The position numbers and the translations under genes were made by a program. The notes under the pieces are model-generated. The model saw nothing but the letters and a program-made list of their open reading frames with translations, was not told the DNA's origin and searched no databases. From Chitinophaga sp. (GTDB lineage: Bacteria > Bacteroidota > Bacteroidia > Chitinophagales > Chitinophagaceae), in NCBI RefSeq assembly GCF_019236475.1, contig NZ_JAFAIX010000002.1, positions 310,001-374,000 of the forward strand: DNA of 64,000 bases, given 5' to 3'. The first letter of the stretch is position 1, and every line of letters starts with the position of its first letter. Positions 15,623-22,286 of this stretch are shown piece by piece.

Positions 15623-16957
15623 ATGTCCATGTCTTTTATTGTTGCCTGCGAAAGTGGCAAAAGGAAAATAGCGGAAATCCTCCTCGCCAACAACGAAGTG
15701 GATGTAAAATATACAGATGAAAAAGGAAGGACAGCGCTACATTATGCCGCACATCACGGCTACCAAGACCTGGTAAAACTCTTGCTGGAAGCTGGTGCCG
15801 ATATGGACTACGAAGATCATAACGGAGAAACGCCCTTCTACTTTGCCTGTCTGCAAAAACAAAAACAAACGGCCCTTTTCCTGTTGGAAAAAGGTGCTAG
15901 AACAAATATCAACGACCTGCAAGGAAATAGCCTCCTGCACCTGACCGCCCGCACTGGTCAAAAAGAAATCATGGAAGCCCTGATCCATCAAGGCGCGGAT
16001 GTCAACCTGGAAAATAACCAGGCGGAAACGCCTTTATTCATCGCTGCATCATGGCGTAATCGTGATATTGCCCAGCTATTGTTGGATAATGGCGCGCAGG
16101 TAAACAGCACTAGCAAAAATGGGGATAGTCCACTCATCGTAGCCGTTCGGGCGAAAAACCCTGCCATGGCCACTTGCCTGATAGAAAACCAAGCGGATGT
16201 GAATCATACCAATCATGTAGGAGAATCAGCGTTATTGATTGCCTGTTATGATACCAATAGGGCGCTTACCAATCTACTAGTAGAAAATGGTGCAGATGTA
16301 TTTACCACTTCCACCGAGGGGCTGTCGCCTATCTGGTATGCTTGTGCCAATAACCAAAAAGAAATTGTAGCCCTGTTCTTAGACAAAGGTATAGACGTGA
16401 ATTTCAGTCAACCCTTGTCTGGCAATACCACTACCATGAACAGTTACCTGGATTGGGTGGAAACGGCTAACAGTCTTTCCATTACTAGTGCCTTCAGCTT
16501 TAATCATACTTACACCTATGGCGGAGAGAGTATGTTGCATGTAGCCGCTAAAAACGGGCATTTGAGTATGGTGAAGTTACTGTTGGAGCGCGGCGCGAAG
16601 ATCGATATCCAAGATGAATCCGGGAATACCGCTTTGCATTATGCCTCTTCTGCTGGCAAAAAAGATATTGTAAAATATTTATTGGAGCAGGGTGCAGATG
16701 CTACTATTGTGAATACCAAAGAGCAGAAAGCCATTGATTATGCGTCCATTAAAGGTTTCAATGAGATTGCTGCGCTCTTGCTCAGCTTCAATTCTCCTGC
16801 TGCAACGGCTACAGTTGCCCCAACAGCCGCTCCAGTAGCCGGTACCAATATCACCGACAAAAAGAAGGCACTGCTGGATTTGAAAGAACTCCTCGATGCG
16901 GGCATCCTTTCCCAAGAGGAATTTGACAAAGAAAAATCAAAAGTATTGAATGGATAA
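15623..16957 (+). CDS. Ankyrin-repeat protein 2 with C-terminal SHOCT segment
   Basis: A 444-residue protein with about eleven ankyrin units of regular form (GRTALHYAAHHGYQDLVKLL, GNSLLHLTARTGQKEIMEAL, GNTALHYASSAGKKDIVKYL). After the last unit comes an Ala/Pro/Thr-rich linker and a short C-terminal helix pair, ALLDLKELLDAGILSQEEFD, which is a SHOCT motif (a short oligomerisation or membrane-linked segment). It is coupled to ankyrin protein 1 by a 4-bp gap. A hairpin terminator follows. Confidence 0.9.
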   Translation: MSMSFIVACESGKRKIAEILLANNEVDVKYTDEKGRTALHYAAHHGYQDLVKLLLEAGADMDYEDHNGETPFYFACLQKQKQTALFLLEKGARTNINDLQGNSLLHLTARTGQKEIMEALIHQGADVNLENNQAETPLFIAASWRNRDIAQLLLDNGAQVNSTSKNGDSPLIVAVRAKNPAMATCLIENQADVNHTNHVGESALLIACYDTNRALTNLLVENGADVFTTSTEGLSPIWYACANNQKEIVALFLDKGIDVNFSQPLSGNTTTMNSYLDWVETANSLSITSAFSFNHTYTYGGESMLHVAAKNGHLSMVKLLLERGAKIDIQDESGNTALHYASSAGKKDIVKYLLEQGADATIVNTKEQKAIDYASIKGFNEIAALLLSFNSPAATATVAPTAAPVAGTNITDKKKALLDLKELLDAGILSQEEFDKEKSKVLNG

Positions 16958-16963
16958 ACCCAT

Positions 16964-16996
16964 CACCGCCCTCATCATACGGGGGCGGTGGTTTTT
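16964..16996 (+). terminator. Terminator of the ankyrin operon
   Basis: CACCGCCC (16964-16971) pairs with GGGCGGTG (16983-16990), followed by GTTTTT. Confidence 0.8.
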
Positions 16997-17027
16997 CCGT
17001 ATACCCCTTCCTGTTAGTCCGATTGCT

Positions 17028-17035
17028 TACATTTG
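17028..17035 (+). promoter_or_regulatory. -7 element placed directly before the membrane protein start
   Basis: TACATTTG is a full match to TAnnTTTG. The predicted start site falls at or within a base or two of the ATG at 17042, so the transcript may be leaderless. The -33 region is weak. Confidence 0.45.
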
Positions 17036-17041
17036 ACGCGT

Positions 17042-18355
17042 ATGCGAAAACTGATCATTTTATTATTCGCCTTTCTGTCGTGGAATCTGGCCGTAGCATC
17101 TACTCCTGAAACCACTTTGGCTAAAACGCTGGATTCTTTATCCAGCACCCAGAGAGCATTACTATATCAATATGGCACCTTGCAGTCGTGGGCCGGCGCT
17201 CCAGTAGCAGATAGCTTCTGGAACAGCCACCAATCCGAGTTAGGCCGACTGAATAAAGAAAGTGCCGCTTTGCTGGCACAGGAACTGTTACATAATACTG
17301 ACCTGGTGTATACTGTTAAAAAGCCTTCCCGATTACAGGCGTTGCGCGGCGTGTTTACCACATCCCGACTGTTATATGGACTGGCAGCGCTGATTGGGGC
17401 CTTTGCCGCTATACAGTTACTGGGAAAATATCTACCTGATTTTTTCAGATGGATCGTCCGATATCTTTCACCATTATTTCGTTGGCTATTTTCCCCTATC
17501 GCACTGACGTGGGAATTACTCCTGTTGGGTATTGCAGGGATTTTCCTGGGGCCATATATAACGGAAACGTACACACGCACTATCATTATTCACCTAGGCA
17601 TTTTCTATATCTGGTCCCAACTAACGGCCATTACTACCCGACAATATCATCTCAAGTATTATAGCAAGTCGATCTGGGATAGTATTGATAACTATCGGTT
17701 ATCGCCCTGGCAGACGTTTCTACAGGTATCCTTCCCTGCGTTTGCAACCACGGCGGGTATTCTATGGGTCATGCGAGCCACTGGGGATAAATGGTATCCA
17801 TATGAAGTGATCGTTCCATTAATGATTGGCATCTATGCATTACCTCCTCTTAGAAGAATGGAACTGTTATTGAGCCGGGTGTTATTCCCTTTTGCCCAGG
17901 TCAATCTACGCCTGAAAGACCAGCGGCTGGCAGCTTTTGTGGTGATCTGCTTGATCGTTTGGGAGGTCATGTTATTTTTGCCGGTTATTATACCTGAAGC
18001 TTTACTGGTACTGAGTGTTTTTCTCTTGCTGATGCTGATCCTGTTTTCCATTGAAGACGTTAGCAACTGTGGCATGAAAAATTTCATATGGCTGCAAGTT
18101 ATCACCTTATCGTTCTGTATAGCTGTTATCCTGGTGAGTTCGCAGTTGAGTATGCTGGTGCTCAGTTGGGCGGGGATGGGCGGATTACTGCTCTATGTGA
18201 TGATTAAATATTGGGAGCTTCCTACCCTCTTTGGCTGGAGTTGGAAAAACAGAAACAGAAAAGCCTGGGGAGCGTTGGGAATGGCGGCCCTTATCTGGGG
18301 TATTGCCACGCTGATACGTATGCACCCGGAATGGTTTACCGTGTTTCCGGCGTAG
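17042..18355 (+). CDS. Polytopic membrane protein of unknown function
   Basis: A 437-residue protein. A TTG nine bases upstream would lie inside the -7 promoter box, so the ATG at 17042 is preferred. It begins with a signal-peptide-like stretch (KLIILLFAFLSWNLAVAS), has an exported helical domain of about 90 residues (SLSSTQRALLYQYGTLQSWAG) and then about nine membrane segments from residue 110 onward. The layout resembles mechanosensitive-channel-type proteins, but the pore signature is not seen and I do not assign it. It ends 97 bp before the convergent exporter gene. Confidence 0.72.
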   Translation: MRKLIILLFAFLSWNLAVASTPETTLAKTLDSLSSTQRALLYQYGTLQSWAGAPVADSFWNSHQSELGRLNKESAALLAQELLHNTDLVYTVKKPSRLQALRGVFTTSRLLYGLAALIGAFAAIQLLGKYLPDFFRWIVRYLSPLFRWLFSPIALTWELLLLGIAGIFLGPYITETYTRTIIIHLGIFYIWSQLTAITTRQYHLKYYSKSIWDSIDNYRLSPWQTFLQVSFPAFATTAGILWVMRATGDKWYPYEVIVPLMIGIYALPPLRRMELLLSRVLFPFAQVNLRLKDQRLAAFVVICLIVWEVMLFLPVIIPEALLVLSVFLLLMLILFSIEDVSNCGMKNFIWLQVITLSFCIAVILVSSQLSMLVLSWAGMGGLLLYVMIKYWELPTLFGWSWKNRNRKAWGALGMAALIWGIATLIRMHPEWFTVFPA

Positions 18356-18399
18356 TAGATGAGCGCGCAAAGCATACAAAGCGAAACGTGTCTCCCGTT

Positions 18400-18450
18400 A
18401 AAATAATTGTTGATTCCCGTCCATCGAAAGATAGACGGGAATTTATTTTT
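18400..18450. terminator. Bidirectional terminator between convergent genes
   Basis: TTCCCGTC (18414-18421) pairs with GACGGGAA (18434-18441); A-rich sequence precedes and T-rich sequence follows, so it can serve both the membrane protein and the exporter. Confidence 0.75.
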
Positions 18451-18451
18451 A

Positions 18452-19663
18452 TCAGCCATCCAAGCGGTATAATTGTGCCGGCGACAATATTCTTTTCACC
18501 AGGAGCAAGACGCCCGCAATCAGCAATATGATAGTGATATAACCCGCTGCTAGTGATTGTTGCCCCTCCATATGGATCGCGTTTACTACAACGTAACTGG
18601 TAGCCGCTGTCACCAAATAGCCACCACCGCTGGTGAAGCCGCCTGCTGCGCCAGCATTTTCTGGGAAGCTGGTCAGACAGTGAGTAAAGTAGATGTTGTA
18701 AACGAATCCCATTAGGAAATGCATGCCTGCTACGAAGCACATCATGGATAACAGGGACGTATATACGCTGGCGCTGGTATACATGATCAGCGCCAATAAT
18801 AGCTGTATCATGGTGGCGGTCCATAGTTTAGGGAACATTTTACGTTGGATCAAACGCTTGGCCAGCAAGCCTCCTAGCAACAATGATATACCAGAGGCCA
18901 GCGCACAATAGCCTGTTGTAACAGCGCTATGGCCGAAAGTTTTTTCAATGAGAAAGGGCGCCGACATCCCAAATACAATGGACATGGAGTAGCTAAACCC
19001 TATAATTACCACGCCTGGTGTGAAATCTTTTCGACTCATAAATCGGCCGTAGTTGCCGAGGATTGTCTTTAGATTCCATGGTACCCGCTGTAGTATCGTT
19101 TCTCCTCCGTATAGCCATTCCAGTAATACCATCACTACCCCATAGATACCCAAGAAAACGAAGTTGGCTCTCCAACCGAAGATATCCTGTAGGTAACCTC
19201 CGAGGAATGGCGCCAGGATAGGCGCTGCGGACCATACCACAGATAAGAGGCTGGTATAATGTTTTCGTTGTTCACCGCTATAGATATCTACAAAAAAGGA
19301 GCGTTTGGCTATCATTATCACAGAGATCACCATTCCTTGTAAAATACGTATGGCGAGGATCAAGTGAATATCATTGATAATGGCAATCAGGAAATTACTG
19401 AGGGTAAATATGATCAGGGCTATCAAGCCAGTCTTGTAGCGCCCGAAGCTATCAACCAGGCTGCCCAGGAATAGTTGGGACAAACCGTAACTGATGAGAA
19501 ATACGGTGAGTGTGAGTCGTACCAAATCATTGGTGACGCCCAATTCTTTGGCCATATGCGGGAAGGACGGCACATAGATATCCATTGCCAGTCCGGATAT
19601 AGGTATCAGTATAAATGCGATGTAAGTAGCGATTTGTTTGTTTTCCGCTTTAAGGTGTTTCAT
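18452..19663 (-). CDS. Bcr/CflA-family drug efflux MFS transporter
   Basis: A 403-residue inner-membrane exporter with twelve membrane segments. Family marks are GLAMDIYVPSFPHMAKELGV in segment 1, LFLGSLVDSFGRYKTGLIAL (motif A) between segments 2 and 3, and SVVWSAAPILAPFLGGYLQDIFGWRANFVFLG (motif C region) around segment 5. Such proteins export hydrophobic drugs or sulfonamides by proton antiport. The AraC-type gene directly upstream is the likely regulator: a 14-base motif is shared by both upstream regions. Confidence 0.92.
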   Translation of the reverse strand: MKHLKAENKQIATYIAFILIPISGLAMDIYVPSFPHMAKELGVTNDLVRLTLTVFLISYGLSQLFLGSLVDSFGRYKTGLIALIIFTLSNFLIAIINDIHLILAIRILQGMVISVIMIAKRSFFVDIYSGEQRKHYTSLLSVVWSAAPILAPFLGGYLQDIFGWRANFVFLGIYGVVMVLLEWLYGGETILQRVPWNLKTILGNYGRFMSRKDFTPGVVIIGFSYSMSIVFGMSAPFLIEKTFGHSAVTTGYCALASGISLLLGGLLAKRLIQRKMFPKLWTATMIQLLLALIMYTSASVYTSLLSMMCFVAGMHFLMGFVYNIYFTHCLTSFPENAGAAGGFTSGGGYLVTAATSYVVVNAIHMEGQQSLAAGYITIILLIAGVLLLVKRILSPAQLYRLDG

Positions 19664-19682
19664 TTTGCCGGATTTAGAAACA

Positions 19683-19690
19683 CAAAATTA
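19683..19690 (-). promoter_or_regulatory. -7 element of the MFS exporter gene
   Basis: On the minus strand TAATTTTG, a full match to TAnnTTTG, about 20 bp before the ATG at 19663. No clear -33 TTG, which would fit a promoter needing an activator. Confidence 0.5.
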
Positions 19691-19732
19691 CAAGGACACT
19701 GTTGGAGTGACTTCTGCTATTCAAATGCAGAA

Positions 19733-19746
19733 TTAAACAAATCAAA
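19733..19746 (-). promoter_or_regulatory. Candidate AraC operator upstream of the exporter
   Basis: TTAAACAAATCAAA on the plus strand, identical to 20677-20690 in front of the AraC gene. It lies 43 bp upstream of the exporter -7 element, a position that suits activation. Confidence 0.45.
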
Positions 19747-19760
19747 TATTTACAAAAACA

Positions 19761-20666
19761 TCATACTTCCTGGCGGAAAGCTTTAGGGCTTTTCCCGGTA
19801 TGCTTTTTAAAGAGGTGATTGAAGTGTTGAGGGTATTCAAATCCGAGGCTGTAGCCTATTTCGGCGATGCTCCAATCAGAATGGCGAAGCAGGTCTATGG
19901 CTTCTGCTATGATTCGTTCTTGGATAATATGGGAGGTGGTGTTTCCGGTGCTTTTCTTCAGGCAATAATTGAGATAGTTGACATGCACATGCAATGTGCG
20001 TGCAAAATCATCTGGCCGAGAACGGATGCTGCCGTTATACGGAGAATCCACCGGGAATTGGTTATTGAGCAATTCGAAGAAAGCATTTACCAATCGGTCG
20101 CTGACAGGATGGCCACTCACAGCCCTTTGTGAGTAGCGGATTTTAATACCCAAGTGAACAATCAGCATGAGGATGTGATGGATCATGGCATGCTTCTGCT
20201 CATAGTCGCTGTGATAAGCCTCCTGGAGCATAGTGAAGAGCTGCAGGAATTGCGCATGCTGCTCGGGGTCCAGGAACAGGAACGGATATACGTTATCCGC
20301 AAAGGCGGCAGACAATTGTTTTAACTCTTTCTTCAGCACAGCGCTGATATATTTCTCATTGAAGAGGCAGATGAAACCCTCCTGGTCATCTGTCACGGTT
20401 TTCCAGCCGTGTTCCTTATTGGGACCAGAGAAGAAAATAGCGGGCTTGTCTATCTTTACTTCTCCTTTGTCAGTTATCAAAATGGCGTTTCCTTTACAGA
20501 CGCATATTTTGAAATAATCCCTACGGCGGTAAGGCAGACTGACCAGGCAGTGTTTGCGTTTCAGGATATTGAAATGGGAGCTGCTGTCTTTTCCATTCAG
20601 CAGTTCTGTAGGGATTTGCCGGTTGGTAGACTCATAATACTGTAGGATGGTTTCCGCCTTCTCCAT
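19761..20666 (-). CDS. AraC-family transcriptional regulator
   Basis: About 301 residues. The frame can start at 20684, but the ATG at 20666 (MEKAETILQYYES) is preferred because a -7 promoter box at 20687-20694 would place the transcript start near 20682. The N-terminal part is a cupin-like sensor (KICVCKGNAILITDKGEVKI, GPNKEHGW); the C-terminal 100 residues hold two HTH motifs (FARTLHVHVNYLNYCLKKSTGN and WSIAEIGYSLGFEYPQHFNHLFKKHTGKSPKAFR), a standard AraC DNA-binding domain. It should control the MFS exporter downstream. Confidence 0.9.
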   Translation of the reverse strand: MEKAETILQYYESTNRQIPTELLNGKDSSSHFNILKRKHCLVSLPYRRRDYFKICVCKGNAILITDKGEVKIDKPAIFFSGPNKEHGWKTVTDDQEGFICLFNEKYISAVLKKELKQLSAAFADNVYPFLFLDPEQHAQFLQLFTMLQEAYHSDYEQKHAMIHHILMLIVHLGIKIRYSQRAVSGHPVSDRLVNAFFELLNNQFPVDSPYNGSIRSRPDDFARTLHVHVNYLNYCLKKSTGNTTSHIIQERIIAEAIDLLRHSDWSIAEIGYSLGFEYPQHFNHLFKKHTGKSPKAFRQEV

Positions 20667-20676
20667 GAAATGAAAG

Positions 20677-20694
20677 TTAAACAAATCAAAGATA
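20677..20694 (-). promoter_or_regulatory. AraC gene promoter with overlapping candidate operator
   Basis: On the minus strand TATCTTTG (20687-20694) fully matches TAnnTTTG. The shared 14-base motif (20677-20690) overlaps it and the start site, a position that suits autorepression. Confidence 0.5.
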
Positions 20695-20701
20695 ACGAAA
20701 C

Positions 20702-21193
20702 TTACTCGTCCAGCGGTTCACAGTCGTCCAGTAGTTCAATGTCAGTGGGAGCATTGTCTGTGAAGATGACTACAATACCGTGGGGATCGCAGTTTTCAAA
20801 TTTCCCTTCTGCAAAATGGATCAGCCAGTACCCTTCTTCATCATAGAAGGTGAATTCCGGGAACTCCAATGGAAAATCGGCTGTATCCAGCGATAGATAA
20901 GGGATTTCTTCGGCTTTGATTTTATATTTTTCGGGATATGCTTTAAAGTTATCCTTAATATAGTGAATAGCCTTTGTGAGGTAATCATCGGTTTGCCCTA
21001 ATACCTGCGCCGCCGAGTGGATAATTTCGGGAGACAACTGCTTCTCTGTGGTTAAGAGGCTCACTGGGATAGGATCAGAGAACAGCTTGCTAGCATCATC
21101 CAGGACGGTTGACCAAAGGGATAGGTCGTCTGGAGCTGCTTTGGGCTGTAACTTTTCCAGTATCGCGATATATGGATTATTTGTTGGTGTCAT
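20702..21193 (-). CDS. Acidic hypothetical protein, 163 residues
   Basis: Not recognised. A soluble, acidic protein with a helical first half (PYIAILEKLQPKAAPDDLSLW) and a beta-rich second half (FPEFTFYDEEGYWLIHFAEGKFENC) ending in an acidic tail (ELLDDCEPLDE). Its size and acidity recall immunity-type proteins of polymorphic toxin systems, but no toxin gene is near. It is 31 bp downstream of the 299-residue gene and probably shares its transcript. Confidence 0.65.
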   Translation of the reverse strand: MTPTNNPYIAILEKLQPKAAPDDLSLWSTVLDDASKLFSDPIPVSLLTTEKQLSPEIIHSAAQVLGQTDDYLTKAIHYIKDNFKAYPEKYKIKAEEIPYLSLDTADFPLEFPEFTFYDEEGYWLIHFAEGKFENCDPHGIVVIFTDNAPTDIELLDDCEPLDE

Positions 21194-21224
21194 ATTTCAA
21201 TGTATTTAAAATGGTCTAAAAGTA

Positions 21225-22124
21225 TTACAACAAATCTGCCGTAATATTATGTTTCCCCAGGTATTCTTTTATCTCACTAAAATTATCCGCATAAAATAGT
21301 GTCATATGCTGTAGATGCTTGAAATGACGGACATCCTCGAAATTTTGAATGTTGAAGGTATCGTTCTCACCATCCCAGAAACGTAGCATATTCAAGTAGA
21401 TGTCGTCTCCCCCATCCTGCTGAATTTCCGTAATTTCATCCGCAAATTTCCGGTCAATTTCCAGTGATTCAAAATAAGCAGTCACTTCAGGGATGAATGC
21501 GTATCCTTCTTTCTCTACATCGATTTTACGCGGCTGGTAATTCTCCACAAACTCATACAGGTCGAACACCGGCTGCAATAGATTTTTCTCGTACATCAAC
21601 TGCTGGATAACAGCCAGTTTGAAATTGAAATCCGTGAATTCAATCTTCTCTCCGGTGATCGGTTTGAATTGATATTTATCACTATAGACTTTCGGTGCTG
21701 GGGCCACGTACTCTGTGATAGTTATACTATTGATGATTTGGTCATCGATATCAAAATATACATTCAAATTTCCGAGTATCAAGGTAGCACTGTCATCATT
21801 TTCGACGATCTTTCTCGCAGCATTTTTATGTGTCTGAAAATATTCCAAGTAACCGGAGCCATTCATAATAAAATCAGACTGGAAGCCGGTTTTAGGAGAA
21901 AAATCATACGTACGTGGATGTATATCCAACACAATCCCCTCGACGTCCTTCCCATTTTTGGAATAAGCTAATATGCCGCTATCATCCCATGTATAGATAT
22001 GGTTATATTGCTTTTTGACATGGCGGGCATTTCCCAGCGTTTCCGTGAGACGGGTTACACTCACTGGAAATTGAATTTGCACATTATTTACTGTTAACTG
22101 GTTTTCAATAATTGCTATCTGCAT
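21225..22124 (-). CDS. DUF7738/DUF6892-like protein
   Basis: A 299-residue soluble protein. The N-terminal half has the pattern NNVQIQFPVSVTRLTETLGNARH, IYTWDDSGILAYSK and GNLNVYFDIDDQIINSITI, which fits the DUF7738-type domain found in predicted effector-associated proteins. The second half begins near residue 155 with FTDFNFKLAVIQQLMYEKNLLQPVFDLYEF, a DUF6892-like start. Function is unknown. I give these names from memory of the family patterns and they need a profile search. It is the first gene of a two-gene unit. Confidence 0.65.
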   Translation of the reverse strand: MQIAIIENQLTVNNVQIQFPVSVTRLTETLGNARHVKKQYNHIYTWDDSGILAYSKNGKDVEGIVLDIHPRTYDFSPKTGFQSDFIMNGSGYLEYFQTHKNAARKIVENDDSATLILGNLNVYFDIDDQIINSITITEYVAPAPKVYSDKYQFKPITGEKIEFTDFNFKLAVIQQLMYEKNLLQPVFDLYEFVENYQPRKIDVEKEGYAFIPEVTAYFESLEIDRKFADEITEIQQDGGDDIYLNMLRFWDGENDTFNIQNFEDVRHFKHLQHMTLFYADNFSEIKEYLGKHNITADLL

Positions 22125-22184
22125 AACATTACAATGGTTCTAATCCGTTAAAGGTAAGTATTTCAAACAAAATGATGTTGTAAT

Positions 22185-22225
22185 AAAAAGCGCGAGTGAC
22201 GTCTTCGACCTCACTCGCGCTTTTT
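22185..22225. terminator. Hairpin terminator; first hairpin of composite element copy 2
   Basis: A stem of about 19 bp (22185-22203 with 22207-22225) with one C-C mismatch, closed by TTC and flanked by A and T runs. It can serve the GH2 gene that ends at 22287 on the minus strand. Confidence 0.8.
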
Positions 22226-22235
22226 ATATTTTTTC

Positions 22236-22264
22236 GTCGTCCCTGCCCGCTGGGCAGGGACGAC
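22236..22264. repeat. Second hairpin of composite element, copy 2
   Basis: GTCGTCCCTGCCC (22236-22248) pairs with GGGCAGGGACGAC (22252-22264) around GCT. Confidence 0.8.
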
Positions 22265-22286
22265 AAGCTTTTAGATTATATACTAT

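Noticed and set aside
17167..17586. Open frames on the opposite strand within the membrane protein gene, and similar ones inside most long genes.
   Set aside because: They have no family pattern and mirror the codon use of the real gene; antisense shadows.
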